Source: Litoreibacter albidus
GTDB taxonomy: Bacteria > Pseudomonadota > Alphaproteobacteria > Rhodobacterales > Rhodobacteraceae
Length of the DNA: 64,000 bases
Direction: 5' to 3'
NCBI RefSeq assembly: GCF_900107015.1
Contig: NZ_FNOI01000001.1
Location: forward strand, 930,907-994,906
The translations under genes were made by a program, and so were the position numbers. Position 1 is the first letter of the stretch; every line of letters begins with the position of its first letter. The notes beneath the pieces are model-generated. The model saw only the letters and a list, made by a program, of their open reading frames with translations. It ran no database searches and was not told the origin of the DNA. Shown one piece after another: positions 45,212 to 55,165 of this stretch.

Positions 45212-46822
45212 TTAGCTTGCTACAGAGCGCAGCGAAACCCCAGCACGGCTCAGCGCGGAGAAAATCTGCGCATCGCGGTTGTAGACGTCGTTGCGGTAGT
45301 GCGCATTGCCCTTCGCATCGACCCATGCCGTGTAATAGGCGATGTGGACTTGCAACGGTTCGCGCAGCTCCACCCGCCGCTCACGCTTGGTGCGCAACGA
45401 CGCTTGGAAGAACCCCTCTGGATCCTTCTCCTGTGCCGTCAGCAATGCGTAGGCAAAATCAAAGGGTTTGTGCACACGCACGCAGCCATGGCTAAAGGCA
45501 CGGGATTCGCGATCAAACAGGGACTTAGACGGCGTGTCGTGCAGGTAGATGTTGTACTTGTTAGGGAACATGAACTTCACCAACCCCAAAGCGTTCCCCT
45601 TGGAGGGTGGCTGTTTCATCGAGTAAGGAAAGTTCTTCTCGTTATACTGCGCAAAGTTGATGGAGCTGCGGCTTACCGGCTTGCCGTTACGACCAATGAT
45701 TTGCAACTGACCAGCCGCGCCTTTGTTGCGCTTCATCAGGGGCAAATATTCTTTCGTCACGATGGAGCGCGGCACATACCAGCTTGGGTTGATGACCATG
45801 AATTCCATGGTGTCCGAAAATTCCGGCGTGCGACGGTCGGAGGTGTTCTTGCCCACAACCACCCGCGACCGGAACGTGGATTTGCCGTTGTTGATAATGT
45901 CGACGTGGAAGTCAGGAATGTTTACCCAAACATGCTTTTTCTCGTAAGGACGGCTATTCCAGCGCTGGCGCTCCATCGCCACCAAAACTTGTTGCAACCG
46001 ATCTTGCACGCCCTTGTTCACCTGCGAAATGGTGGAGCCACCGGCTACGCCATCAGGCGACAGACCGTGGTTCACCTGAAACTTTTGCACAGCAGATTGC
46101 AGCGCGGCATCATAAGTTTGGGACGCGGATTTACGCATGTATCCCATACGGATCAGACGGTTACGCAGCTGCACGACCGCGCCGCCCGACTGGCCTGGCT
46201 TGAGGGTTTTCGACTGAACTTTGTCGCCCCAACCGCCCTTGGCCAAGAGCTTCTCCAGACGCAGCTTCTCTTTTTGCAGACGGACGTATTCAGGCTTGCG
46301 CGGGGCCATCTTTTTCAAGAACGCGGCAGGGTTGGATTTTGAGAACGCATCAATCGTCGATTGGCGGTCGTAGCGCGGCACATCCATGACCATACCGCTG
46401 TCAACGCTGCGCGGGTTCAGCACGCCAGACCGCAGATGATCCGCGTAATCCAACATGAGTGACGCGGCTTGAACCTCGACGCGGCCCCTGTCGCTCGGCG
46501 TTTTCGCGGCTTTCATCGCCGCGGTGAGCCCCTCCACATCGTAGGCTTGGCGTGGCAACCCGTGGTCGCCCGCCGACTTCAAGGCCTTGAGCAACGCGCT
46601 GCGGCGGCGCTTGTCACCATTGCCGACAAACACTGGTTTGTAGTTCCGCTCACGGTAGAATGCGCTTAGCGCCTTGTCACGCGCGGCCGATTCCGCGATG
46701 GACTGCTTAAGCGCGGTCACAGCGGCGTCTGCGCGCCCTGCCCCCAAGGTTGGCAAGACGAAACTCACGGCTCCAGCGGCCATTAATTTGAGCGTCGAGC
46801 GACGTGTGGGGGAAAGGGTCAT
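45212..46822 (-). CDS. L,D-transpeptidase, YcbB/LdtD-like
   Basis: 536 residues from ATG 46822. The N-terminus is a Tat-like signal (SPTRRSTLKLMAAGAVSF, then GAGRADA). A peptidoglycan-binding domain (about residues 220-275, with LRNRLIRMGYM) precedes a YkuD domain with the catalytic SHGCVRV near residue 470. Such enzymes form 3-3 cross-links in periplasmic peptidoglycan or attach outer-membrane anchors. A 23-codon extension upstream is unlikely. It diverges from an M15-type gene, as ycbB and ycbK neighbour in E. coli. Confidence 0.93.
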   Translation of the reverse strand: MTLSPTRRSTLKLMAAGAVSFVLPTLGAGRADAAVTALKQSIAESAARDKALSAFYRERNYKPVFVGNGDKRRRSALLKALKSAGDHGLPRQAYDVEGLTAAMKAAKTPSDRGRVEVQAASLMLDYADHLRSGVLNPRSVDSGMVMDVPRYDRQSTIDAFSKSNPAAFLKKMAPRKPEYVRLQKEKLRLEKLLAKGGWGDKVQSKTLKPGQSGGAVVQLRNRLIRMGYMRKSASQTYDAALQSAVQKFQVNHGLSPDGVAGGSTISQVNKGVQDRLQQVLVAMERQRWNSRPYEKKHVWVNIPDFHVDIINNGKSTFRSRVVVGKNTSDRRTPEFSDTMEFMVINPSWYVPRSIVTKEYLPLMKRNKGAAGQLQIIGRNGKPVSRSSINFAQYNEKNFPYSMKQPPSKGNALGLVKFMFPNKYNIYLHDTPSKSLFDRESRAFSHGCVRVHKPFDFAYALLTAQEKDPEGFFQASLRTKRERRVELREPLQVHIAYYTAWVDAKGNAHYRNDVYNRDAQIFSALSRAGVSLRSVAS

Positions 46823-47149
46823 GGCAGTGTACCTCAATACGATTTGAACTAATTTGCAGCGACTACATTTCACCGCCGCCGGAGAGTCCATTCACATTGC
46901 GGGGGAATTACTGCCTTTTTTTGGCCACGTTGCGAATTGGTCACCTAGACGCGGCGCGATTGTAGCACGCCCGGATTTGTTCCATCGCAAAGAAACCTGC
47001 GCAATTATTCGCCTATTTTCTCCATATTAAGGCCTTTGTTTAAGACTGTACTTGGTAAAAGAATCGTCGTGTGGCATATGGTTCGCATCTGGGGAACAAA
47101 AAGAAGACGCCGTGGCAACGGCTTAGGGCAATACGGGACAGGCAATATC
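46823..47149. other. Intergenic region between divergent cell-wall genes
   Basis: 327 bases between the L,D-transpeptidase and DUF882 genes. The DUF882 frame stays open back to 47036 but without a supported start. No convincing promoter, hairpin or RNA gene was seen; both divergent promoters must lie here. Confidence 0.6.
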
Positions 47150-47719
47150 ATGGCAAATTCCACCTCCGCAGCATTAACGCGGCGCGCACTCTTGGGTGCG
47201 TTCGCAGCGACAACACTGACAGCGGCTCCGGTTTACTCCAAAGCATTCGGGTTTTTGAAAGGCGCAGGCGATGTGCGCCGCCTCAAGATGTATTCTGGCC
47301 GTACGGGCGAGAAGATCGACATCATCTACTGGATCGAGGGCGAGTACATTAAGGAATCCCTGAAGGAAGTGAATTACTTCATGCGGGACTGGCGCCAGAA
47401 CAGCTCCATCAACATGGACACCCGCACCATTGATATCATGTCCGCGTCCCACAACCTGATGGGCATTTCAGAACCCTACATGCTGCTGTCCGGCTACCGT
47501 TCCCCGAAGACCAACAACATGCTGCGCTCTCGCTCACGTGGGGTTGCCAAGAATTCCCTGCACATGAAGGGCCAAGCCGCCGACCTTCGTCTGGCATCGC
47601 GCTCTGTCAGCCAGATTTCGCGCGCTGCGTCCTCCTGCTCTGCGGGCGGTGTTGGTCGCTACTCAAGCTCCAATTTTGTGCACATGGATTGCGGTCCCGT
47701 TCGCACATGGGGCCGCTAA
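47150..47719 (+). CDS. DUF882/YcbK-family M15 peptidase-like protein
   Basis: 189 residues from ATG 47150. A twin-arginine-like signal (TRRALLGAFAATTLTAAPVY) precedes the peptidase M15_2 domain with SGYRSPKTN, HMKGQAADLR and FVHMDCGPVRTWGR carrying the zinc ligands His, Asp and His. It probably cleaves or binds peptidoglycan stem peptides in the periplasm. A terminator follows at about 47755-47785. Confidence 0.9.
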   Translation: MANSTSAALTRRALLGAFAATTLTAAPVYSKAFGFLKGAGDVRRLKMYSGRTGEKIDIIYWIEGEYIKESLKEVNYFMRDWRQNSSINMDTRTIDIMSASHNLMGISEPYMLLSGYRSPKTNNMLRSRSRGVAKNSLHMKGQAADLRLASRSVSQISRAASSCSAGGVGRYSSSNFVHMDCGPVRTWGR

Positions 47720-47754
47720 GCCCCCCGAACGCCCCACAGTTTACCTTGAACAAG

Positions 47755-47785
47755 CCCGCCTCATCAGAGCGCGGGTTTTTCTTTG
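47755..47785 (+). terminator. Intrinsic terminator after the DUF882 gene
   Basis: Arms CCCGC (47755-47759) and GCGGG (47771-47775) are followed by TTTTTCTTT. Confidence 0.65.
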
Positions 47786-47828
47786 CGCGCTCGCGGCGAA
47801 GCTATGTGAGATGTTGAAGAAAGGGAGT

Positions 47829-47905
<77 letters not shown>

Positions 47906-47991
47906 TGGTCACCGCTATACAAGCGCACCGGACCTGCCGCAACGCCAAATCGGCACTTCTACGCGTGTTCATCAGTGATCGCTTTCGCCAG

Positions 47992-49212
47992 CTACGCGAA
48001 CAGCTCGTGGCACAGCTCCAGCGCATCGACCAAGGCGTCGACTTCGGCCTCAGTGTTATACATGGCAAAGGACGCACGGCAGGTGGCTGTTAGCCCCATA
48101 TGCTCCATCAGCGGCTGCGCACAATGTTGCCCCGCGCGGACCGCGACGCCCTTCTTGTCCAGAACCGTGGAGATGTCATGCGCATGCGCAGCACCCTCCA
48201 GCGTGAAAGAAAAGATCGCCCCCTTGCCCGCTGATTGCCCTTGGACATTCAGCCAGTTCAGTCCGTCCAGCCGACTGCGCGCATAGTCGCGCAAGGTCTT
48301 CTCGTGGGCCGCGATATTCTGCATCCCGACGCCCGTCATATAATCGAGTGCTACGCCCATGCCGATCATCTGCACGATGCCCGGCGTGCCCGCCTCAAAC
48401 TTCATCGGCGCGTCGTTGTAGATCACGGTGTCTTTGTGGACATCGCGGATCATGTCGCCGCCGCCGATGAACGGCTGCATTTCGGCCATCCGCTCCGCAC
48501 GCACGTAAATCGCGCCGGACCCTGATGGCCCGTAGAGTTTATGTCCGGTGATCGGGTAAAAGTCGCAACCCAGATCGACGACATCAACCGGCATATGCAC
48601 CGCCGACTGCGAGCCATCAACCAGCACCGGCACCCCGCGCGCACGCGCCCCTGCACAAATGGCCTTCACATCGACAACCGTGCCAAGCACGTTGGACATA
48701 TGGGTCACTGCAATCAGCTTCGTGCGTGGGGTAATTGCGTCCAGAACCTTTTGCGGGTCCAGATCGCCGTTTGTGTCGACGTCCACCCAGACCAGCTTCA
48801 CCCCCAACCGTTCGCGCAAGAAGTGCCACGGGACGATGTTGGCGTGATGCTCCATCACGCTTAGGATGATCTCGTCGCCCGCTTCCATACGCGGTGCGGC
48901 CCAACCATAGGCGACCATGTTGATGCCTTCGGTCGTGCCGGAGTTGAAGATGATCTCATCCTCGGATCTCGCCCCCAAGAACGACGCCACCTTACCGCGC
49001 ACCGCCTCGTATTTGTCGGTCGCAAGGTTGGACAGGTAGTGCAGCCCGCGGTGTACGTTCGCGTATTCATGCGCATAGGCTTGCGTGATCGCGTCAATCA
49101 CAACCTGCGGCTTTTGCGCGGAGGCCCCGTTGTCGAGGTAAACCAGCGGCTTATCATTCACCGTGCGGCTCAGGATCGGGAAGTCGCCCCGAATTTTTTG
49201 GACATCATACAT
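47992..49212 (-). CDS. sufS: Cysteine desulfurase SufS
   Basis: 406 residues from ATG 49212 ([14 protein letters not shown]). The PLP lysine is in [15 protein letters not shown], and the active-site cysteine is in [11 protein letters not shown] near residue 360, as in group II desulfurases. It supplies persulfide sulfur to SufBCD. The start overlaps the upstream membrane-protein gene by eight bases; a 20-codon extension is unlikely. Confidence 0.95.
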   Translation of the reverse strand: MYDVQKIRGDFPILSRTVNDKPLVYLDNGASAQKPQVVIDAITQAYAHEYANVHRGLHYLSNLATDKYEAVRGKVASFLGARSEDEIIFNSGTTEGINMVAYGWAAPRMEAGDEIILSVMEHHANIVPWHFLRERLGVKLVWVDVDTNGDLDPQKVLDAITPRTKLIAVTHMSNVLGTVVDVKAICAGARARGVPVLVDGSQSAVHMPVDVVDLGCDFYPITGHKLYGPSGSGAIYVRAERMAEMQPFIGGGDMIRDVHKDTVIYNDAPMKFEAGTPGIVQMIGMGVALDYMTGVGMQNIAAHEKTLRDYARSRLDGLNWLNVQGQSAGKGAIFSFTLEGAAHAHDISTVLDKKGVAVRAGQHCAQPLMEHMGLTATCRASFAMYNTEAEVDALVDALELCHELFA

Positions 49213-49801
49213 TCGCGCCCAGCTCCAATCCGAATACTCCGGCGATAACGCCAATGATAAGAGCGATGCCAAGCATCAACCCAATAAATGTCACCAACGC
49301 ACCTGCAACGACGCCGCCCAGCGACTTGAAACCGTGCAGAACCTGAATGAACACCAGAAACACGAACAGGACATACAGCGCCCCGAACCAGCCAAACAGA
49401 ATGGCGATGACTGGCGAGATCAGGAACAACGCAATCTGCACCACCTGCAAGACCAGCAGCACGATCTGCATCCAGATGACCGTTTTCAAGCTGTCATTCA
49501 ACGCGCCCTGCCCGTCGAAAGCCCGCCCGACGTAATGCGTGACGAACACCGAGATCACCAATAGCCCCCAGATAACGACGGCTAAAAGAACGGGGCTGCT
49601 TGGCAGCGGGCCGCCCGCGGCAATCATCTCCGGTGGGACGAACAACATGGTAAATTCGGAGAACAACACCGACACCACAGAGATCAACGTCAACGCCAGC
49701 CAAAGCGACCAGCGGTCCAGTTCAAACTGGAAGACCGTCTTTGCGGCCTCGCGCGGCTGGCGCAGCGTTTGAACGGCAAGTTGTACAATATAGGCCAGCA
49801 T
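49205..49801 (-). CDS. Yip1-family membrane protein (a)
   Basis: 198 residues from ATG 49801, with five predicted membrane helices. The pattern AYIVQLAVQTLRQPREAAK, then VTHYVGRAFDGQGALNDSLK, is typical of bacterial Yip1-domain proteins. Its role is unknown. Its ATG overlaps the TGA of the preceding Yip1-like gene, and it leads directly into sufS, so it is translated as part of the suf operon. Confidence 0.8.
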   Translation of the reverse strand: MLAYIVQLAVQTLRQPREAAKTVFQFELDRWSLWLALTLISVVSVLFSEFTMLFVPPEMIAAGGPLPSSPVLLAVVIWGLLVISVFVTHYVGRAFDGQGALNDSLKTVIWMQIVLLVLQVVQIALFLISPVIAILFGWFGALYVLFVFLVFIQVLHGFKSLGGVVAGALVTFIGLMLGIALIIGVIAGVFGLELGANV

Positions 49802-50289
49802 CAGCGTGCGCCTTCCAATTCGATCAGGCTGTTGATCCACACCCATAAGAATACGGCGAAAGATAAGGTCGCCACCAGCGTTGCCTGCCCACCGGGACCA
49901 ATCATCGCAGCCACCAATCCTTGAAACAACACCGCCGGCGCAGAGGCCAGCAGCCCCCAAAACATGGCAAGCCGCGCATCCGTCATTGTCCCCGCCCCGC
50001 CGAACAGGCGCGCGATCACGTGGCTGAAACTGGCAAACGCGTAGAACAGGATCGGCGCAAGCAACATGGTTCCGAAAAAGGTGCCAAGGGCCAAGCCAAA
50101 CAGCGGCACCTCACCTTCGCTAAGGTGGGATGTCCGCGCGAGGCCAGGCAGTTGTGCGATGAAGAACAAGATGCAAGCGGCGAATAGCCAACCTAGCCCC
50201 GTGCCCTCATCCGCACCTGCGTCGCGGAACCGCCGCGCCACCGCGCGCGGGGCGCGGTAGCTTTGAAGTATGGCCTGCGCCGTCGACAT
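49801..50289 (-). CDS. Yip1-like membrane protein (b)
   Basis: 162 residues from ATG 50289, with about four membrane helices. The order is a basic N-terminus (SYRAPRAVARRFRDAG), then alternating helices and LIELEG at the end. Its start lies two bases beyond the sufD stop. With the following gene it forms a tandem pair of related proteins, possibly a heteromeric membrane complex; nothing in the sequence shows a function. Confidence 0.75.
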   Translation of the reverse strand: MSTAQAILQSYRAPRAVARRFRDAGADEGTGLGWLFAACILFFIAQLPGLARTSHLSEGEVPLFGLALGTFFGTMLLAPILFYAFASFSHVIARLFGGAGTMTDARLAMFWGLLASAPAVLFQGLVAAMIGPGGQATLVATLSFAVFLWVWINSLIELEGAR

Positions 50290-50291
50290 CG

Positions 50292-51563
50292 CTAGCTGCT
50301 GCGACGCGAAAACCACGCCTCTAGACGGGTCAGCAATTCAGCGGCCAGATCTTCGTTCTCGATCTCTTCCAGCGCCTCACCAAGGAACGCCAGAACCAGA
50401 AGGTTCTGTGCCTCGGTTTCCGGCACACCGCGCGAGCGCAGGTAGAACAACGCGTCCTCGTCAATCGCGCCAGACGTGGAGCCGTGTGAACAGGCCACAT
50501 CATCAGCGTAGATTTCCAGCTCGGGCTTCGCCAGAAACTGGCTATCCCCGTCCAGCAGCAATGCTTGGCTGATCTGGTACCCATCGGTTTTCTGCGCGCC
50601 GGCCTTCACGAGGATTTTGCCTTGAAACACGCCAGTCGCCCCGTTGCGCAACACATTCTTGAACACCTGACGGCTTTCGCAATTCACCGCGTCATGGGTG
50701 ATGAAGATTGTGTCATCATGGTGGAAATCGCCGTCGCCGACAGCCGCACCAGCGACATGCGCTGCGGCGTCGTCGCCAGTCAGCTCAATGATACACTCGT
50801 TGCGGGTCAGGACGCCGTTCACGGTCAGCGTGAAGCTTTTGAACCGGCTTTCAGTGCCCAACCGCGCGAAAATATGCGTGGCCGCACGGCGGTCGTGATC
50901 GCGGCCCTGCGCGCGCACGTGATGGAACGCGGCCGTATCTGCCACATCCACCTCTAGGCAGTTGTTGAAGCGTGCGGCGGCTGGGCCGTTCTCGATCAGC
51001 GTCAGCTCCGCGCCCTCTTCCACCTTCACCACGTGGTGAAGGATCGCGTCGGAGGTTGCGGCTTCATGCAGGTACACGATCAACACAGGCTTGCTGACCT
51101 TCGCGCTGGCGTGGATCAGGACACCGTCCGTTGCGTAAGCCGTGTTGGCAGCGGCAAGCGGTCGATCCACAGGGGTTTGCCCGTTGGTTTCCAGCACACC
51201 GTACAGGTCTTTTGCCCAATGAATGTCGGCCGTAGCCGCATCCGCCAAACGCGCGATCTCTAGGCCTTCGCCCGCCAACTCGTCGGAGGCCTCCGCGTCA
51301 AAGACACCGTCTTTGAACACCACGCGCAGCGCGTCGATATCGCCAAACACAGGCGTTTCGTCCGATTTGAAGGCTTCCGCCGCAGGGGCTTCCACATCCG
51401 TCAGGGTCGTCGGGTTGGTGTATTTCCAGTATTCGTCACGGCGGCCTGGCAGGCCCATGGCGGTCAGCCGCGCTTCTGCGGCTGTGCGAGCGGTCTGCGC
51501 CCACGCGCCCTGCCCGTCGGGCAAGCTGCGCGGGGCGGCTTTCAACTGTTCAGCGGCACTCAT
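50292..51563 (-). CDS. sufD: Fe-S cluster assembly protein SufD
   Basis: 423 residues from ATG 51563 (MSAAEQLKAAPRSLPD). It has the RRDEYWKYTNP motif near the N-terminus and the SufBD beta-helix region with SHGSTSGAIDEDALFYLRSRG near the C-terminus. It forms the SufBC2D scaffold. It starts one base after the sufC stop. A 30-codon extension upstream overlaps sufC and is rejected. Confidence 0.94.
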   Translation of the reverse strand: MSAAEQLKAAPRSLPDGQGAWAQTARTAAEARLTAMGLPGRRDEYWKYTNPTTLTDVEAPAAEAFKSDETPVFGDIDALRVVFKDGVFDAEASDELAGEGLEIARLADAATADIHWAKDLYGVLETNGQTPVDRPLAAANTAYATDGVLIHASAKVSKPVLIVYLHEAATSDAILHHVVKVEEGAELTLIENGPAAARFNNCLEVDVADTAAFHHVRAQGRDHDRRAATHIFARLGTESRFKSFTLTVNGVLTRNECIIELTGDDAAAHVAGAAVGDGDFHHDDTIFITHDAVNCESRQVFKNVLRNGATGVFQGKILVKAGAQKTDGYQISQALLLDGDSQFLAKPELEIYADDVACSHGSTSGAIDEDALFYLRSRGVPETEAQNLLVLAFLGEALEEIENEDLAAELLTRLEAWFSRRSS

Positions 51564-51564
51564 C

Positions 51565-52320
51565 TTAGGCCACCTCTGCCAGCAGGTCTGCGTAGCCGTT
51601 GTTTTCAACTTCCAGCGCCAGTTCCGGCCCGCCCGATTTGATGATGCGGCCATTCGCCATGATGTGAACCACGTCCGGTTTGATGTGGTCGAGCAGGCGT
51701 TGGTAGTGCGTGATCACAAGGAACGAGCGCCCTTCCGAACGCAGCGCGTTCACGCCTTCGGCAACCAGCTTCATCGCGTCCACGTCAAGGCCGGAGTCGG
51801 TCTCGTCAAGGATGCACATCTTCGGCTCAAGCATCGCCATTTGCAGGATTTCATTACGCTTCTTCTCCCCGCCGGAGAAGCCCACGTTGACCGGACGCTT
51901 CAGCATGTCCGCGTCGATTTTCAGGCTCTTGGCCTTCTCGCGTACCAGCTTCAGGAAGTCGCCAGCGGACATCTCGTCTTGGCCGCGCGCTTTGCGCTGC
52001 GAGTTCACGGCAGTGCGCAGGAACGTCATGTTACCGACACCCGGAATCTCGACGGGATACTGGAACGCCAAGAACAGGCCTGCGGCCGCGCGCTCTTCCG
52101 GGTCCATATCGAGCACATCGACATCGTCGAGCGTGGCCGTGCCGTCCGTCACCTCATAGCCGTCTTTGCCCGACAGCACGTAAGAGAGCGTGGATTTGCC
52201 AGAGCCGTTCGGCCCCATGATCGCGTGGACTTGGCCCGCGCCGACAGTCAGGTCAACGCCTTTGAGGATTTGCTTGTCCTCTTCTTCAAGTTGCACGTGC
52301 AGGTTTTTGATTTCCAACAT
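51565..52320 (-). CDS. sufC: Fe-S cluster assembly ATPase SufC
   Basis: 251 residues. Walker A GPNGSGKSTL lies near residue 36, signature FSGGEKKRNE near 150 and Walker B MCILDETDSGLDVD after it. SufC is the ABC-type ATPase of the cytosolic SufBCD complex. Between it and the upstream gene is a short GCATGGG/CCCATGC hairpin (52351-52367) without a T-run. Confidence 0.96.
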   Translation of the reverse strand: MLEIKNLHVQLEEEDKQILKGVDLTVGAGQVHAIMGPNGSGKSTLSYVLSGKDGYEVTDGTATLDDVDVLDMDPEERAAAGLFLAFQYPVEIPGVGNMTFLRTAVNSQRKARGQDEMSAGDFLKLVREKAKSLKIDADMLKRPVNVGFSGGEKKRNEILQMAMLEPKMCILDETDSGLDVDAMKLVAEGVNALRSEGRSFLVITHYQRLLDHIKPDVVHIMANGRIIKSGGPELALEVENNGYADLLAEVA

Positions 52321-52400
52321 GATTTTCTCTCTCTTTCAACAGGAGCGACCCCGCATGGGAAGCCCATGCGAGGTGCGTGTAAGTGCATTCGGTGATTTAT

Positions 52401-52982
52401 TTATTCGGCAGCGGGTTCCACTGCTGGTGTCAGGTCTGCGGGCGGCGCTAGCCCCCACTCGACCGTCTGTGCGATGGCTTGAAACTTCAACCCATCCGCG
52501 TGATCCGCAGAATAGAGCATTGTCCAAACCGTTGGTGCGGCGCGCGCCATATGCGGCTCCGCGAAGTGTGTTGCGTAGAAGCCAGCGACGATAAAGCCGA
52601 CCAGCAGCACCGAGCGATAGCCCGATGCATAGAGCAAGATCAACGCGAGTATGGCGGACAGTCCCATCGGCCCCAGCCCCTCGGCCAGTTTGCTGAGTTT
52701 GTCGAAGTCCGTGGCCACGCCCTGCGACGCGTGAAACGCCCCGAGGCTTCCGCCGAAGAACGCGATCATCCCCAAGAACGTAGACACGATGGCCTTCTTC
52801 ACGGGAAACTTCTCTTGCTCCACCACGCCGACCGTCGGCTGTGACGCGGGACCCTTGCCCTTGGCTTGACGCTGACGGATTTTGTTCAACTCGCCGTTGC
52901 CCAGCAGCCCTTCGGCCACGAAGACTTTGCCGGAATTGATCCGGTCCAACCGTGCTTGAAAGCTTGCGTCTGCCATGCTCAT
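52401..52982 (-). CDS. Hypothetical membrane protein within suf operon
   Basis: 193 residues from ATG 52982 (preceded by GGAGGGG). The N-terminal 60 residues are soluble and basic. About three membrane helices follow (IVSTFLGMIAFFGGSLGAF, SAILALILLYASG, VLLVGFIVAGFYATHF). The C-terminus is acidic and Ala/Pro-rich. It is not a recognised family. It lies between sufB and sufC, so it is probably co-expressed. Confidence 0.7.
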   Translation of the reverse strand: MSMADASFQARLDRINSGKVFVAEGLLGNGELNKIRQRQAKGKGPASQPTVGVVEQEKFPVKKAIVSTFLGMIAFFGGSLGAFHASQGVATDFDKLSKLAEGLGPMGLSAILALILLYASGYRSVLLVGFIVAGFYATHFAEPHMARAAPTVWTMLYSADHADGLKFQAIAQTVEWGLAPPADLTPAVEPAAE

Positions 52983-53120
52983 GGGCAACCCCTCCGTCCG
53001 TGTTCACGGACAGGGTTAGGGGGGCAGTTTGGCCGGAATATGGCAAGAAACAGGAGTTATTTTGCATTATCCTCCCAAAGCCATGCACCATCCTTGCCTT
53101 CATGTCAGATGAAGCCACAT

Positions 53121-53621
53121 TCATAGGTCTTGCTTCGCCTCTGGTGGCATCAGCTTCATGACCCGAAGCACAAATGCGAAAGCCGACGAGACTAAAAAGA
53201 AGATCACGAACACGGCCAAGGTCGCGCCAATCGTTGAAGACGTACTTCCACCAGGGACCGGATTGACGACCTGCGCCACCAAAAGCAGGCCAGAAACGAT
53301 AGCCGAAATTGCGACGCGCAAACGCCATTGCCCCATAGCAGCGAACATTTGCTGTTGTGCCGTTAAATTGGTTGGCCGTCGAGACGCCCACCACTTAAAC
53401 GCCCCAAGAGGAAGTCCAAGCAAAAGTCCTGCAAAAGAAAAGACAGCGATGCTGGAAAATAGGAAGGTCATGCTGCGATCGCTAGACAGCCAAGGTATGA
53501 CCCCAGCAACCGCGCCGCCTGCAACACAGTAAGGCGCAAACTTCAACAGATAGGCCGTTAAAGACACTGAGGCTTGAGCGCGTTCTTCGTCGCGAATTAT
53601 AGTGGATTTTTCGTCCTGCAT
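53121..53621 (-). CDS. Hypothetical four-helix membrane protein within suf operon
   Basis: 166 residues with an acidic, Gln-containing N-terminus and four predicted membrane helices. The ATG at 53621 immediately adjoins the sufB stop. No named domain is recognised. Base composition looks lower in GC than in its neighbours, suggesting later acquisition. It is followed by a 138-base gap before the next gene. Confidence 0.65.
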   Translation of the reverse strand: MQDEKSTIIRDEERAQASVSLTAYLLKFAPYCVAGGAVAGVIPWLSSDRSMTFLFSSIAVFSFAGLLLGLPLGAFKWWASRRPTNLTAQQQMFAAMGQWRLRVAISAIVSGLLLVAQVVNPVPGGSTSSTIGATLAVFVIFFLVSSAFAFVLRVMKLMPPEAKQDL

Positions 53622-55148
53622 TTACCCAACAGACCCTTCCAGTGAGATCGCTACCAATTGCTGCGCTTCCATGGCGAATTCCATCGGCAGGGCTTGCAGC
53701 ACTTCCTTGGCGAACCCGTTCACGATCAGCGCGACGGCGGCTTCCTCGTCCATGCCGCGTTGGCGGCAGTAGAAGACTTGATCGTCGTCCACCTTCGATG
53801 TGGTCGCCTCATGCTCCACACGCGAGGAGTTATTCTTCACCTCGATGTAGGGAACCGTGTGCGCGCCACATTTGTCGCCGATCAACAGGCTGTCGCACTG
53901 CGTATAGTTGCGCGAGTCCTTTGCCTTCGGGTGCATGGACACCAGCCCGCGGTAGGTGTTCTGCGCCTTACCGGCAGAAATCCCCTTGGAGACAATCCGC
54001 GACTTGGTGCGTTTGCCAAGGTGGATCATCTTGGTACCGGTGTCGGCCTGCTGCATGTGGTTGGCGATGGCGATGGAGTAGAACTCGCCTTGGCTATCGT
54101 CGCCGCGCAGGATGCAAGACGGGTATTTCCACGTCACCGCAGAGCCGGTTTCAACCTGCGTCCACATCACCTTGGAGCGATCGCCACGGCAATCAGCCCG
54201 CTTGGTCACGAAGTTATAGATGCCGCCTTTGCCTTCCTCGTCGCCGGGATACCAGTTCTGAACGGTGGAATACTTGATCTCCGCGTCGTCCAGCAGCACC
54301 AGCTCCACCACAGCCGCGTGCAGCTGGTTGGTGTCGCGCATCGGCGCTGTGCAACCTTCAAGGTAGGACACATAGGCCTCCTTGTCGGCGATGATCAGCG
54401 TGCGCTCGAACTGGCCGGTGTTCTCGGCGTTGATGCGGAAGTATGTGGACAGCTCCATCGGGCACCGCACACCCGGCGGGATGTATACGAAAGACCCATC
54501 GGAGAAGACGGCGGAGTTCAGCGTCGCGTAGAAGTTGTCGGACTGCGGCACAACCGAGCCAAGGTACTTCTTGACCAGCTCCGGATGCTCTTTGATCGCT
54601 TCCGAGATGGAGCAGAAGATCACACCGGCCTTTTTCAGCTCTGCCTGGAAAGTCGTGCCCACGGACACACTGTCAAACACCGCATCCACAGCGACTTTGC
54701 GCGGCGCGTCGGTCAACTCTTCCGCGCCTTCGACGCCCGCGAGGATCATCTGCTCTTTCAGCGGGATGCCCAGCTTTTTGTAGGTTTCCAGCAGCTTCGG
54801 GTCGACGTCGTCGAGCGACTTCGGCTTCTCCGCCATGGATTTCGGCGAGGCATAGTAATACTGGTCTTGGAAGTCGATCTTCGGGTAGTTGACCATCGCC
54901 CACTTTGGCTCTGTCATTTTCACCCAACGCGCATAGGCCTCAAGACGCCATTCCAGCATCCACTCCGGCTCTTCGTTTTTCTCGGAGATCAGGCGCACGA
55001 TGTCCTCGTTGAGGCCCTTCGGCGCGTAGTCCATCTCGATTTCGGTGTTCCAGCCGTATTTATACTTGCCGCCCACTTCGCGCACGGCATCTACGGTTTC
55101 CTGATCCACGCCTTCTTTGACGGTATCGACTGCATCCTCAAGCGACAT
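53622..55148 (-). CDS. sufB: Fe-S cluster assembly protein SufB
   Basis: 508 residues from ATG 55148, preceded by GAGGAG; the ATG at 55166 is an alternative start ([10 protein letters not shown]) that overlaps the desulfurase stop. It contains the conserved [40 protein letters not shown] and [15 protein letters not shown]. SufB is the scaffold on which the Fe-S cluster is built, with SufC and SufD. Confidence 0.95.
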   Translation of the reverse strand: MSLEDAVDTVKEGVDQETVDAVREVGGKYKYGWNTEIEMDYAPKGLNEDIVRLISEKNEEPEWMLEWRLEAYARWVKMTEPKWAMVNYPKIDFQDQYYYASPKSMAEKPKSLDDVDPKLLETYKKLGIPLKEQMILAGVEGAEELTDAPRKVAVDAVFDSVSVGTTFQAELKKAGVIFCSISEAIKEHPELVKKYLGSVVPQSDNFYATLNSAVFSDGSFVYIPPGVRCPMELSTYFRINAENTGQFERTLIIADKEAYVSYLEGCTAPMRDTNQLHAAVVELVLLDDAEIKYSTVQNWYPGDEEGKGGIYNFVTKRADCRGDRSKVMWTQVETGSAVTWKYPSCILRGDDSQGEFYSIAIANHMQQADTGTKMIHLGKRTKSRIVSKGISAGKAQNTYRGLVSMHPKAKDSRNYTQCDSLLIGDKCGAHTVPYIEVKNNSSRVEHEATTSKVDDDQVFYCRQRGMDEEAAVALIVNGFAKEVLQALPMEFAMEAQQLVAISLEGSVG

Positions 55149-55165
55149 GTGTGTCTCCTCGCTCA

